Positions 24,367 to 33,639 are shown, counted from the stretch's first letter. The stretch: 64,000 nt of DNA from Zeaxanthinibacter enoshimensis (GCF_004362865.1 NZ_SNYI01000003.1:558001-622000); one strand, 5' to 3'. A program made the numbers and translations. The notes: generated by a model not told the origin, from the sequence alone.

Positions 24367-25779
24367 TCAGACTTCCCAGTTTGTATGGAATATACCTTCC
24401 CGGTCCGTACGTTCGTAAGTGTGGGAACCGAAGTGATCGCGCTGTGCCTGGATGAGGTTGAGCGGCAACCTGGAGGAGGTAAATGCATCAAAATACGTCA
24501 GGGCATTGGATAGTCCCGGCAACGGGATACCATTCAACGCGCCGTAACTTACCAGGGTCCTGGCAGCGTTTACGGTAGATTGAACCTTCCCTGTGAACTC
24601 GGGAGACATCAACAGGTTTACCAGCTTCTTATCCTGGGAGTAAGCGCTGGCAATATCTTCGAGCAGGCCTGCCCTGATGATACATCCGGCCCGCCATATC
24701 TTAGCAATGGTGGTCATGTCTAATTCGTACCCGTATTCTTTGGAAGCCTCTGCTAATTGGTGCATTCCCTGGGCGTAGGTTATAATAAAAGCAAAATAAA
24801 GTGCATTTTCGGCCAGTTCTTCCAGGGCGCCTTCGGTCATAGGCTGGATCTCCGGGCGGTCATAGACCTGATCGGCAGCAACGCGATCGTCTTTCAGGGC
24901 AGAGATCTCACGCATGCTCACGGCTATATCGATAGTCGGGATGGGGATACCCAGGTCCATGGCATTCTGGGAAGTCCATTTTCCTGTTCCCTTCTGTTTT
25001 GCCTTATCCAGGATCTTATCAACCAGCGATCCTTCTCCTAAATCATCTTTCTGATCAAAGATCTGGGCCGTGATCTCCACGAGAAAAGACTGCAGCCTTC
25101 CCCGGTTCCATTCGGAAAAGGTCTGGTGAAGTTGCTCGTTGCTCAGTCCCCCCGATTTCTTAAGCAGGTCATAAATTTCCGAGGTGAGCTGCATCAGGCC
25201 GTATTCTATCCCGTTGTGTACCATTTTCACGTAGTTTCCGGCCGATTTGGGCCCCAGGTAAGCTACGCAGGGTTCTCCTTCAAATTTGGCGGCAACGGCC
25301 TCGAAAATAGGTTTTACTTCGCTGTATCCCTGTTTAGAACCCCCAGGCATAATGCTCGGCCCGCGTCGGGCTCCCTTAGCACCCCCTGAAACCCCGGCGC
25401 CAAAGAAATTAATGCCTTTCTCGCTCAGGTAGGCCTCGCGCCTGTCTGTATCGGTAAAAAAGGAATTTCCACCGTCAATGATGATATCGCCTTTGTCCAG
25501 GTGGGGAAGAAGGTTATCGATAACGGCATCCACGATCTTCCCGGCAGGAACCAGCAGCATGATCTTTCTTGGAGTACTGAGCGACTTTACAAAAGTAGGC
25601 AGGTCTGTAGTAGCATCTACCTTAGACCTGTCCCCGCCTTCTTCCTGCAGGGCCTGTACCTGGCCAGCGTCCAGGTCGTACCCAAAGGCAGTAAATCCGT
25701 TGTCTGCAACATTCAGGATAAAGTTCCTGCCCATCACACCCAGTCCAATCAATCCAAAATCATACGTGTTTTCCTTCAT
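24367..25779 (-). CDS. gnd: 6-phosphogluconate dehydrogenase, decarboxylating
   Basis: A 470-residue enzyme of the oxidative pentose phosphate pathway, converting 6-phosphogluconate to ribulose 5-phosphate, CO2 and NADPH. The dinucleotide loop is GLIGLGVMGRNFILNVADNG. The substrate-binding signature is FFGAGVSGGAKGARRGPSIM, with the catalytic Lys region NYVKMVHNGIEYGLMQ, and the all-helical C-terminal domain ends YERTDREGIFHTNW. Length matches the long E. coli form. The gene is divergent from zwf-pgl across 175 bases. An exact -7 element on the minus strand (TACTTTTG, 25869-25876) is a possible start of transcription, giving a leader of about 85 bases. Confidence 0.96.
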   Translation of the reverse strand: MKENTYDFGLIGLGVMGRNFILNVADNGFTAFGYDLDAGQVQALQEEGGDRSKVDATTDLPTFVKSLSTPRKIMLLVPAGKIVDAVIDNLLPHLDKGDIIIDGGNSFFTDTDRREAYLSEKGINFFGAGVSGGAKGARRGPSIMPGGSKQGYSEVKPIFEAVAAKFEGEPCVAYLGPKSAGNYVKMVHNGIEYGLMQLTSEIYDLLKKSGGLSNEQLHQTFSEWNRGRLQSFLVEITAQIFDQKDDLGEGSLVDKILDKAKQKGTGKWTSQNAMDLGIPIPTIDIAVSMREISALKDDRVAADQVYDRPEIQPMTEGALEELAENALYFAFIITYAQGMHQLAEASKEYGYELDMTTIAKIWRAGCIIRAGLLEDIASAYSQDKKLVNLLMSPEFTGKVQSTVNAARTLVSYGALNGIPLPGLSNALTYFDAFTSSRLPLNLIQAQRDHFGSHTYERTDREGIFHTNWEV

Positions 25780-25954
25780 AATGTTCTTGTTTCAATACAT
25801 TTTTGCCGCTTTGCCCGGGAACAATCCCTAAAGAAACTAAAATAACTTTATCTTAGTCTGGCGAATATCAAAAGTAACCAATTTATCTGTTCCTTTCGGC
25901 CTACTTTCCTATTTCGGGAGCACCGGTTTACAGTCAATAAAAAAAGAGCACTGC

Positions 25955-27490
25955 ATGAATAAAACTTCCAATCAAATGTTAATCATCTTCGGGGCATCGG
26001 GAGACCTGACTGCCAGGAAACTGATCCCGGCCCTGTTCAACCTGTACAAGGACGATCACCTCCCTGAAAAATTCGTGGTGCTGGGGGTGAGCAGGAGTGA
26101 TCTTACGGATGTTTCCTTCCGTAAGAAGGTGGTAACCGAAAGCAGTTACCTGGAAGAGGATCTGGGGAAGGAAGAGAAGGAGTATGTGGATAAATTTGCA
26201 GACAAGATCTTTTACGAGGACCTCGGTAAATCCTATGACACCGATTATACCAACCTGGCGCACCGCATCTCGGATCTGAATACCAAGTACGGCACAGAGA
26301 ATAATTACATCTATTACCTTTCCACACCACCCAATATTTATGAGACGGTAGCCAAGAACCTCCATAAACAAGGCCTGACGGAGGAATCAAACGGGTGGAA
26401 ACGCTTTATTGTGGAAAAACCTTTTGGTTACGACCTGAAATCTGCCCGGGAACTTAATAATGCACTACACCAGTATTTCAAAGAAAACCAGATCTATCGT
26501 ATAGATCATTACCTGGGGAAAGAAACGGTACAGAACCTGCTCGTGACCCGTTTTGCGAACAGTATCTTTGAACCTTTATGGAACCGGAACTATATCCACC
26601 ATATTGAGATTACGAACGCGGAAAGCGTAGGCGTAGAGAAACGCGGCGGGTATTACGATAAATCAGGGGCCCTGCGTGATATGTTCCAGAACCACCTGCT
26701 GCAGATCGTTTCCCTGGTAGCCATGGAACCCCCGATCGGGGACGAGGCAGAGGAGATCCGCAACGAGAAGGTGAAAGCGCTCAAATCCCTGCGGATCATG
26801 AAGGACCACAAAACAATCCACGATCATACCATCCGAGGGCAGTACCTGGCGGCCGAGATCAATGGAGAGAAAGTGAAAGGTTACCGTGAAGAGGAGGGAG
26901 TAGATCCAGATTCTACCACCGAGACTTATGCGGCCATTAAGTTCTTCGTCGATAACTGGCGATGGAAAGATGTTCCTTTTTACGTACGGACGGCAAAACG
27001 TATGCCGACCAAGGTAACGGAGATCGTCATCCATTTTAAATCGACCCACCACCAGATATTTACTGATTCTGCCGGGATCACAAATAAGGATAACCAGCTG
27101 ATCATAAGAATTCAGCCTGATGAAGGTATCCTTATCAAGTTCGGGGTCAAAGTTCCCGGGCAGGGGTTCAAGGTAGAGCGCACTAACCTGGACTTTTACT
27201 ATTCCAGCCTCAGCGATACCAACCTGATGACGGCTTATGAACGTCTCTTGCTGGACGCCATGCAGGGCGATGCTACGCTGTACGCCCGGGCGGATGAAGT
27301 AGAGGCAGCCTGGGAGTTCGTGGATCCTATCCTGGACTACTGGCAGAATGGCGAGGACGTGGTCACATACGGCTATTCAGCAGGAGTATGGGGCCCCAAG
27401 AATGCAGATGAACTGATAGACGGATTATACATGTGGCGGAACCCGGGAGAACACCTTGCGGATGACCCCGGTTTCTGCGTGATAAAATAG
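25955..27490 (+). CDS. zwf: Glucose-6-phosphate 1-dehydrogenase
   Basis: A 511-residue enzyme that oxidises glucose 6-phosphate to 6-phosphogluconolactone, the entry to the oxidative pentose phosphate pathway. The coenzyme loop is IIFGASGDLTARKL (residues 9-22). The active-site signature is YRIDHYLGKETVQN with the catalytic His, and EKPFGYDLKSA carries the conserved Lys-Pro. Length is as in E. coli Zwf (491) with a modest extension. It is followed after only five bases by pgl, so the two are co-transcribed, and it diverges from gnd. Coenzyme preference cannot be read safely from the sequence. Confidence 0.96.
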   Translation: MNKTSNQMLIIFGASGDLTARKLIPALFNLYKDDHLPEKFVVLGVSRSDLTDVSFRKKVVTESSYLEEDLGKEEKEYVDKFADKIFYEDLGKSYDTDYTNLAHRISDLNTKYGTENNYIYYLSTPPNIYETVAKNLHKQGLTEESNGWKRFIVEKPFGYDLKSARELNNALHQYFKENQIYRIDHYLGKETVQNLLVTRFANSIFEPLWNRNYIHHIEITNAESVGVEKRGGYYDKSGALRDMFQNHLLQIVSLVAMEPPIGDEAEEIRNEKVKALKSLRIMKDHKTIHDHTIRGQYLAAEINGEKVKGYREEEGVDPDSTTETYAAIKFFVDNWRWKDVPFYVRTAKRMPTKVTEIVIHFKSTHHQIFTDSAGITNKDNQLIIRIQPDEGILIKFGVKVPGQGFKVERTNLDFYYSSLSDTNLMTAYERLLLDAMQGDATLYARADEVEAAWEFVDPILDYWQNGEDVVTYGYSAGVWGPKNADELIDGLYMWRNPGEHLADDPGFCVIK

Positions 27491-27495
27491 ATTTT

Positions 27496-28215
27496 ATGGA
27501 AGTAAAGATATACGAATCAAAGGCCGATGTTGCGGCCGCTTTCTGCGATTTTCTGCAGGAGGAACTCAGCCAGAAGAAAATGTATCATATCGCCCTTTCC
27601 GGAGGGAGCACACCACAGGGGGTCTTTGACCTGCTGGCAACGGATAAATACAAAGATATAGACTGGTCCGGGGTACACCTTTACTGGGGCGACGAACGCT
27701 GTGTGCCTCCCATCGATGAGCAAAGTAATTACAGGATGACCAAGGAGCACCTGTTGTCCGGGATCAATATCCCGGCAGAGAATGTTCACCGCATCCGGGG
27801 GGAAGATATTCCCAGCCAGGAGGCCTGGAGGTACAGCCGTTTCCTTGAGGAAAAATTACCACAGGCTAACCAGCTGCCAAGATTTGACCTGCTGATGCTG
27901 GGCATGGGGGATGACGGGCATACCGCTTCTGTATTCCCTCACCAGATGGAACTCTGGGATGCAGAAGAGCCATGCGTGGTGGCCGATCACCCGGAAACCG
28001 GGCAGAACCGTGTCAGCCTGAGCGGAAAGATCATCAACAATGCCGCGATCGTAGCCTTCCTGGTCACAGGGGCAAACAAAGCAGAAAAAGTAGAAGAGAT
28101 CCTGGAGAAAAAAGGTAATTACAAAGCGTATCCCGCCAACAGGGTACAACCTGTAGACGGGGAATTATTCTGGTTCCTGGATAAGGCAGCAGCCAAAGGG
28201 GTCAACGAAGATTGA
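27496..28215 (+). CDS. pgl: 6-phosphogluconolactonase
   Basis: A 239-residue DevB/SOL-type lactonase that hydrolyses 6-phosphogluconolactone, the step between zwf and gnd. Typical motifs are ALSGGSTPQGVFDLL, the WGDERCVPP block, LLMLGMGDDGHTASVFP with the catalytic His, and ANKAEKVEEIL. It lies five bases after zwf. Its last 14 bases overlap the convergent thioesterase gene. With zwf and gnd it completes the oxidative branch in one locus. Confidence 0.95.
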   Translation: MEVKIYESKADVAAAFCDFLQEELSQKKMYHIALSGGSTPQGVFDLLATDKYKDIDWSGVHLYWGDERCVPPIDEQSNYRMTKEHLLSGINIPAENVHRIRGEDIPSQEAWRYSRFLEEKLPQANQLPRFDLLMLGMGDDGHTASVFPHQMELWDAEEPCVVADHPETGQNRVSLSGKIINNAAIVAFLVTGANKAEKVEEILEKKGNYKAYPANRVQPVDGELFWFLDKAAAKGVNED

Positions 28216-28747
28216 CACTGACATTCTCACCCTCGATAAGCGGCAGGTATTCTGAGATATCAAATCCTTTGCGTTCAAATTTATTGCCCCGGTCATGGGC
28301 CTGTTCCTTGTAGTATTTACTCCGGGCAAAACGGCGCACACTGTCTGCATCCTCGATCAGCAGCCCCGGCACTTTGATGTTGTTTCCATCCGCGTCTTTG
28401 GCCACCATGGTGAAATACGAGGAGTTGCAATGCTTCTTTTTGCCGGTAGTGATATTTTCTGACTCTACCCGGACTCCGACTACCATCGAAGTCTTCCCGG
28501 TATAGTTGATCGAAGCTTTAAGGGTAACCAGTTCTCCAACTTCTATTGGGTTCAGGAAATTTACCCGGTTTACTGAAGCCGTAACGCAATAGCTCTGGGA
28601 ATGTTTGGATGCACAGGCAAAAGCGATCTGGTCCATCAGGTTCAGAATATACCCCCCGTGCACCTTGCCCCCGAAATTGGAATGGGAGGGGAGCATCAGT
28701 TCTGTAAGGGAGACCCTGGTCTCTTTAACGGTCTTAAAATCTTTCAT
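28202..28747 (-). CDS. Acyl-CoA thioesterase (hotdog fold)
   Basis: A 181-residue single hotdog domain of the acyl-CoA thioesterase II/YciA-BACH group. It includes PSHSNFGGKVHGGYILNLMD with the conserved Asn/Gly and Asp, followed by ASVNRVNFLNPIEVGELV, the usual strand-forming segment. It hydrolyses fatty acyl-CoA in the cytoplasm. A tail of about 50 residues after the domain ends in FDISEYLPLIEGENVSVNLR. The 3' end overlaps pgl by 14 bases tail-to-tail, and the gene lies two bases after the small membrane protein gene upstream, so the three minus-strand genes rmuC, the small membrane protein and this one form an operon. Chain-length preference is unknown. Confidence 0.87.
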   Translation of the reverse strand: MKDFKTVKETRVSLTELMLPSHSNFGGKVHGGYILNLMDQIAFACASKHSQSYCVTASVNRVNFLNPIEVGELVTLKASINYTGKTSMVVGVRVESENITTGKKKHCNSSYFTMVAKDADGNNIKVPGLLIEDADSVRRFARSKYYKEQAHDRGNKFERKGFDISEYLPLIEGENVSVNLR

Positions 28748-28749
28748 TA

Positions 28750-29115
28750 TTATCTTCTGAAATGGGGTGAACTGTCGGGCTCTACCGCGGTGATAAAGTA
28801 TTTGGTGTCGCCAAGCCAGAAAAACGTGGCATAGCGCTCTGTATATTGCAGCTTTACATATTCTCCCTGGTATTCCTTTAATTTTTCGATCACTTCCTGG
28901 TCCTTGTCCAGTACGGAGAAACTGAAGATCTGCGCCCCGGAGATCCCCTGGCTGATCTGCCCTTCCCAGGTCTTGGCGATCACTCCTTTGCGACTGATCT
29001 TGATCAGTTCCCCGGAGCGTACACCTTCACTGTAGGGTACAAAATAAACGAAGGCGTATATGGCTGCCATCAGGGCAAATACCACTATGAGGAAAATTCC
29101 CAGGGCTTTTTTCAT
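28750..29115 (-). CDS. Small single-span membrane or exported protein of unknown function
   Basis: A 121-residue protein with one N-terminal hydrophobic helix (about residues 4-28, ALGIFLIVVFALMAAIYAFV). A soluble domain follows with SEGVRSGELIKISRKGVIAKTWEGQI and KEYQGEYVKLQYTERY. No motif of catalysis or binding is apparent. Flavobacterial relatives are sometimes labelled '6-phosphogluconate dehydrogenase', which the sequence does not support; it has no Rossmann fold, and the real gnd is 3 kb away. It overlaps rmuC by four bases (ATGA) and is followed by the thioesterase. Confidence 0.72.
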   Translation of the reverse strand: MKKALGIFLIVVFALMAAIYAFVYFVPYSEGVRSGELIKISRKGVIAKTWEGQISQGISGAQIFSFSVLDKDQEVIEKLKEYQGEYVKLQYTERYATFFWLGDTKYFITAVEPDSSPHFRR

Positions 29116-30473
29116 AAATTGAGTTTACGGACCTCTTGTTGTTCTTCATCCTCTTCCTGCTCCCCGGCTCGTTTTAACAGGTTTTCAGGAAGGGACTTTT
29201 TGGCTTTCGCGCCCATTCTTTTCAGCTTTTCGATGGTCGTAACGATATTCCCACGACCTTCCACCAGTTTGTTCATTGCACCACGATACTCCGTACGGGC
29301 ATCTTCCATTTTTTTGCCCACCTTGGTCAGGTCTGTGACAAAGCCTTCAAACTTGTCGTAGAGTGCTCCGGCCTGCCGGGCGATCTCGATGGCATTCCGG
29401 CGTTGTTTTTCATTGCTCCACATACTGTCTATGGTCCTTAAAGTAGCCAACAGGGTAGAAGGGGTTACGATCACGATATTCCTCTCGAATGCCTTATTGT
29501 AGATCGAGGTGTCACGGTTGATGGCAATAGAAAAAGCAGTTTCTATAGGAACAAACAGCAACACGAAATCCGGGCTCTCCATCTCGTAGAGGTCCTCGTA
29601 TTTCTTGGCGGAAAGCTGGTCCACATGCCTTGTGAGGGAATTGATGTGAGCCTTGAGGAAACGCTCCCTGTCCTCATCTTCTTCGGCATTGACAAAACGC
29701 TCGTAGTCGGTCAGGGACACTTTGGAATCCACTACCATCTTCTTACCATCGGGCAGGTGGATAATCACATCGGGCAGTACACGCCTGCCATCTTCGTTCT
29801 GGAAACTTTGTTGCACGGTGTATTCCCGGTCTTTTTCCAGGCCGGATTTTTCGAGGACCCGTTCCAGTACCAGCTCTCCCCAGTTCCCCTGCATTTTGCT
29901 GTCTCCTTTGAGGGCCTTGGTCAGGTTCTCGGCCTCCTGGGTGATCTTCAGGTTCTGGCTCTGCAGGTTGAGCAGTTGTTCTTTAAGTGCTGAATGAATG
30001 CTGATATTCTCCTTCTGGCTGTCCTCTACCTTCTTTTCAAAATGCAGGATCTTTTCCTGCAGAGGGCTCAGGATATTTTTAATGTTCTCCTTGTTCTGTT
30101 CTGTGAACTTGGAACTCTTTTCGTCCAGGATTTTATTGGCCAGGTTCTCAAATTCTTTGGTAAATTTCTCCTGCAGCTTGGCAACTTCCTGCTGTTGTTC
30201 CTGGTTTTTGCGTTCCAGGTTGACCAGGTCTGATTCGTACCTGGTATTTTGTATGCTCAGTTGTTCTTTCTGCAAACGGAGTTCCCTGATCTCGTTCAGT
30301 TGTTGTTCTGCTCGTTTTTCAGCCTCTCCCAGGGCATACCTCAATTGCTGTTCGCGCTCTACCAGGGCACTCTGGCTGCTTTTTACTTTCAGGGCACGGA
30401 TATAGTTCCCCAGGAAAAAGCCCAGGAGCAGGGTGATAAAGGCGATAAGGATATAAATTGTAGTCGGGTCCAT
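29112..30473 (-). CDS. rmuC: DNA recombination protein RmuC
   Basis: A 453-residue protein with an N-terminal membrane anchor (IYILIAFITLLLGFFLGNYI). A long coiled coil of about residues 30-190 follows, rich in Glu, Gln, Lys and Leu. The conserved RmuC nuclease-like core begins at KMQGNWGELVLERVLEKSGL and includes LPDVIIHLPDGKKMVVDSKVSL and FVPIETAFSIA. RmuC limits inversions at short inverted repeats; the core is related to the PD-(D/E)xK nucleases. The frame extends 44 codons upstream but the ATG at 30473 directly precedes the membrane anchor and is chosen. It leads the minus-strand operon with the small membrane protein and thioesterase. Confidence 0.93.
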   Translation of the reverse strand: MDPTTIYILIAFITLLLGFFLGNYIRALKVKSSQSALVEREQQLRYALGEAEKRAEQQLNEIRELRLQKEQLSIQNTRYESDLVNLERKNQEQQQEVAKLQEKFTKEFENLANKILDEKSSKFTEQNKENIKNILSPLQEKILHFEKKVEDSQKENISIHSALKEQLLNLQSQNLKITQEAENLTKALKGDSKMQGNWGELVLERVLEKSGLEKDREYTVQQSFQNEDGRRVLPDVIIHLPDGKKMVVDSKVSLTDYERFVNAEEDEDRERFLKAHINSLTRHVDQLSAKKYEDLYEMESPDFVLLFVPIETAFSIAINRDTSIYNKAFERNIVIVTPSTLLATLRTIDSMWSNEKQRRNAIEIARQAGALYDKFEGFVTDLTKVGKKMEDARTEYRGAMNKLVEGRGNIVTTIEKLKRMGAKAKKSLPENLLKRAGEQEEDEEQQEVRKLNL

Positions 30474-30534
30474 CAGCGGGTTGTTTGGTATGGGTAAAGA
30501 TAGGAGTTTGCCGCTAAAATTGCGGGCCATTTCG

Positions 30535-31329
30535 CTAGGATACGATCTTAAAATTCCCGGTTTGTGAATCAAAAGAGATGATATCTCCCGGGAACAGGGA
30601 CTCAAAGCGTTTCTGTTCGATCAGTTCGCAGGGAGCCCCAAAGGGGTTCTCCTGGTTATCGAGGATCAGCATCCGGTCGCACAACTGTATAGCCAGGCCG
30701 ATCTCGTGGGTGGTAAAGAGGATGGTCTTCTTCATTTCGTGCGAGATGCGCTGCAGTAATTTAAGGATCTGCACCTTGTGGTAGAGGTCCAGGTGGGTGG
30801 TGGGTTCATCGAGCAGCATCAGCGGGGTGTCCTGTGCGAGGGCCCTGGCGATCAGTACTTTCTGCATCTGCCCATCACTGAGTTCATAGCATTTCTTGGA
30901 GTGCGAATTCTGCAGGCCGACCATGGCCAGTGCCTCGGCGATCTTTTCCTTATCTGCAGCTTCCAGTTTGCCGATCCAGTTGGTATAGGGTTGCCTGCCT
31001 AATTGCACCAATTCCCAGACCGCCAGGTTTTTGGTGGCCAGGGGTTCCGTAAGTACAAGGCTGACGGTTTCTGCCAGTTCGCGGTTCTTAAAAGAATCGA
31101 GGTTCCGGCCGATAAGGCTTACTTGTCCGGACAGCGGGGATTGGACCTGCCCCAGCGTTCTGAGCAGGGTAGATTTCCCGATCCCGTTTACCCCCACGAT
31201 AGCTGCAAAATCTCCGGCCTGCAGCCCGAAGGAAATCTTGTCCGCTACGATCCTGGCACCCTGTTTTGCCGGGTACCCTACCGCTAATTGTGCGGCTTCA
31301 AGGGCAAATTCTTTCTGTTCTGTGTTCAT
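30535..31329 (-). CDS. btuD: Cobalamin-type ABC transporter, ATP-binding protein (BtuD-like)
   Basis: A 264-residue FecE/BtuD-type ATPase. Walker A is GVNGIGKST, the signature is ELSDGQMQKVLIARAL, and Walker B is LMLLDEPTTHLDLY. The open frame starts at a TTG four codons earlier (31341), but the ATG at 31329 gives a normal N-terminus. It powers uptake across the inner membrane together with the permease and binding protein encoded just upstream. Iron-siderophore and B12 systems of this family look alike. The B12 assignment comes from the neighbouring cobalamin riboswitch and receptor. The gene starts 57 bases after the permease stop. Confidence 0.86.
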   Translation of the reverse strand: MNTEQKEFALEAAQLAVGYPAKQGARIVADKISFGLQAGDFAAIVGVNGIGKSTLLRTLGQVQSPLSGQVSLIGRNLDSFKNRELAETVSLVLTEPLATKNLAVWELVQLGRQPYTNWIGKLEAADKEKIAEALAMVGLQNSHSKKCYELSDGQMQKVLIARALAQDTPLMLLDEPTTHLDLYHKVQILKLLQRISHEMKKTILFTTHEIGLAIQLCDRMLILDNQENPFGAPCELIEQKRFESLFPGDIISFDSQTGNFKIVS

Positions 31330-31386
31330 GGTACGAGACAAAAATACGGTTTAATGTCGGGAAGTAAGAGGGCTGTGTTTGTGGCA

Positions 31387-32418
31387 TTAAAAAATCATTT
31401 TCCGTTTGCGGACCAGCAGCCAGATGACTACCGGGGCACCGATGACCGAGGTGATGGCATTTATGGGCAATACGTAAGAAGATGAAGGTACCTGCGCCAG
31501 GGTATCACAGAGCAATAACAGAATAGCACCATACAGGATGACGGCGGGGACCAGGACCTTATGATCCGTAGTATCAAAGATCTGCCGGGTCAGGTGAGGC
31601 ACGGCAAGGCCAATAAAGGCAACTGGACCTGCAAAGGCAGTGATCGCACCAGCTAATAACCCGGTGGCACCTATAATGATATACCGTGAACGCTGAAGAG
31701 AGGTTCCCATACTACGGGCGTAATGTTCGCCTAACAACAGCGCATTTAGCGGTTTTATGGAGAGGATACTCAGCCCGGTGCCCACCAGCAGGATGAGGCC
31801 TAATAAGCCCAATTGCGGCCAGGAGAGGTTCCCCAGGCTGCCATAGGACCAGAAAATATACTGACGCAATTTCTCTGCATTAGAAAAGTAAGAGAGTACG
31901 GTAACTACGGCGGTGGTAACACTTCCGAACATCAGCCCAATAATTAGCAGGGCCATAGTGTCTTTGATCCGGGCTGCAACGCCTATCACGGCAAGCAAAA
32001 CCAGGAAACTTCCTGCGCTGGCAGCCAGGGCCAGGGTAACATCATTGATCAACAGGCTGCCTACCCACCCGGAGATCAGCCCCGATCCCATGATGAGCAG
32101 GGCTACACCCAGGCTGGCCCCTGAACTTATCCCGAGTACAAAAGGCCCGGCCAGGGGATTGCGGAACAGGGTCTGCATCAGCAGCCCGCTCAGGGAGAGG
32201 CCACTGCCTACAAGGATGGCTGTAAATGCTTTTGGTAAACGGTAATTCCAGATGATGTAACGCCAGGATTCTTCTTCCACCGCCCTCCCCAGGATGGCGT
32301 TAAATGTATCTTTCAGAGGTATGGCCACCGAACCTAAACCCGTATTAAGGAGAAAGGCTGCGACCAAAAGCAACAGCAGTAAAAGGAACGGGATTCGGTA
32401 TGATCTTACGGGTTTCAA
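31387..32418 (-). CDS. btuC: Cobalamin-type ABC transporter, permease (BtuC-like, FecCD family)
   Basis: A 343-residue inner-membrane permease with about ten hydrophobic helices. Typical FecCD motifs are YRLPKAFTAILVGSGLSLSG, MQTLFRNPLAGPFVLGISSG and the cytoplasmic coupling loop GPVAFIGLAVPHLTR. It forms the channel dimer that receives substrate from the binding lipoprotein. Its ATG overlaps the binding-protein stop by four bases (ATGA). B12 rather than iron-siderophore is inferred from the riboswitch-controlled receptor across the divergent promoter region. Confidence 0.87.
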   Translation of the reverse strand: MKPVRSYRIPFLLLLLLLVAAFLLNTGLGSVAIPLKDTFNAILGRAVEEESWRYIIWNYRLPKAFTAILVGSGLSLSGLLMQTLFRNPLAGPFVLGISSGASLGVALLIMGSGLISGWVGSLLINDVTLALAASAGSFLVLLAVIGVAARIKDTMALLIIGLMFGSVTTAVVTVLSYFSNAEKLRQYIFWSYGSLGNLSWPQLGLLGLILLVGTGLSILSIKPLNALLLGEHYARSMGTSLQRSRYIIIGATGLLAGAITAFAGPVAFIGLAVPHLTRQIFDTTDHKVLVPAVILYGAILLLLCDTLAQVPSSSYVLPINAITSVIGAPVVIWLLVRKRKMIF

Positions 32419-33566
32419 TCGGCCAGGGGTTTAAAGAAAAAGGGTTGGTGATCTGGCAGTAAGCCGGGGTGTAGCAGGGACACCAGGTCTTTCAGCACCA
32501 GGTCCGGACGGTTGGGGGCCAGTTCATAATACAGGAGACCGCCTGTCTCCCCGGTTGTACGTGCAAAGGTATATACCTGCCTTTCCCGGAAAGCCCGGAA
32601 CTGGCTGTAATGCCGGTTGGCGGCACCCATTTCTTTATAGCTTGTGTACTGTGATGGGGAAACCCAGCTGTCTGCATTTTTGGCAGTTTCCAGCACACTT
32701 TCAACGCTCAGTGAGAGGCTGCCGCTATCCTCGTTATCACTCCAGAGGTAATTGGCATTGGCATCTTCAAGGAAGCGCGCCATCCAGCTGTTACCCCCTG
32801 GCAGGTACCAGATATCCTTATATAGTGCACCACAGAGCACTGTGGGTCTTTCCGGGGCATCGGCAGCAAGTTTCCTGGCTGCCAGGTAATCCTGTTCTAT
32901 CTGGCTGAAGATGCTGTCAGCTTCCTGTTCCTTACCGAAAAATGGGGCAAAGAATTTGATCCATTCAGCTTTTCCAAGGGGGGAACTTTCGGTCCAGTCC
33001 CCGTTGTAGACTACCGGAATCCCGGATCGCTGGATCACATCGTAAGCCTGGTTCCTGTTGTCGATAGAGAATCCTACCACCAGGTCGGGCTGCAGGGCCA
33101 GCAGTTTTTCTGTGTTTACGGCCTCGTTGCTACCCACATCGGTTATTTGTCCCGCCTCGATACGTTTCCGGGTCTTCTCTGAAGAGATGTACCTTGTTTC
33201 CGGGAAACCCACCAATTTAATTTCCACACCCAGGGATTCCAGGGCAGGGATATGGGTAGTAGAAGTTACAACAATACGCTCCACCGGGGTTGCGATAATA
33301 GCGTCATAGGCGTCCTTGTCAAAGGTGGTAAAGGCCAGTTGTTCCCGTGGGACCAGCAGGTAACGAAATGGTTTCTCCGCCCCTGGCCAGGGAGATCTTA
33401 CTTCCACCAGGCTTATCCCGTTGGCTTCCCGGCTGATGGATAAGCCATCGGCATAGGTCACAACAGTGGTATCCTGCAAGGAGGGGGATGCTATACTTTC
33501 CTGCTTCTTTTCCGGTTTACAGGAAATAATGCTGACGAGAACAAAGAGGATTAGGAGTCTTTTCAA
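32415..33566 (-). CDS. btuF: Cobalamin-type ABC transporter, substrate-binding lipoprotein (BtuF-like)
   Basis: A 383-residue lipoprotein with lipobox cysteine at 16 (LFVLVSIISCKPEKK). The mature protein is a type III helical-backbone binding protein: RIVVTSTTHIPALESLGVEI opens the first lobe and LLALQPDLVVGFSIDN is a typical strand of the family. It would capture substrate delivered through the outer-membrane receptor and hand it to BtuC. It is longer than E. coli BtuF (266) by an N-terminal segment of about 75 residues. It heads the minus-strand btuF-btuC-btuD operon and has its own promoter facing away from the riboswitch. Confidence 0.85.
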   Translation of the reverse strand: MKRLLILFVLVSIISCKPEKKQESIASPSLQDTTVVTYADGLSISREANGISLVEVRSPWPGAEKPFRYLLVPREQLAFTTFDKDAYDAIIATPVERIVVTSTTHIPALESLGVEIKLVGFPETRYISSEKTRKRIEAGQITDVGSNEAVNTEKLLALQPDLVVGFSIDNRNQAYDVIQRSGIPVVYNGDWTESSPLGKAEWIKFFAPFFGKEQEADSIFSQIEQDYLAARKLAADAPERPTVLCGALYKDIWYLPGGNSWMARFLEDANANYLWSDNEDSGSLSLSVESVLETAKNADSWVSPSQYTSYKEMGAANRHYSQFRAFRERQVYTFARTTGETGGLLYYELAPNRPDLVLKDLVSLLHPGLLPDHQPFFFKPLAD

Positions 33567-33588
33567 AGCGTTGTTTGTGGATCGGTAC

Positions 33589-33619
33589 CAAAAGTAATAT
33601 TAAATAAAAGTTGAACAAA
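33589..33619 (-). promoter_or_regulatory. btuF: Promoter of the btuFCD operon
   Basis: On the minus strand TTTG (33616-33619) and TACTTTTG (33589-33596) are 19 bases apart, an exact match to the Bacteroidetes pattern. The btuF ATG is at 33566, so the leader is only about 15-20 bases, too short for any riboswitch. Confidence 0.75.
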
Positions 33620-33639
33620 ATTGTTTACCTTGGCTGCCG

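Noticed and set aside
30474-30605. A 44-codon extension of RmuC
   Set aside because: The ATG at 30473 directly precedes the usual membrane anchor; the extension has no conserved features.
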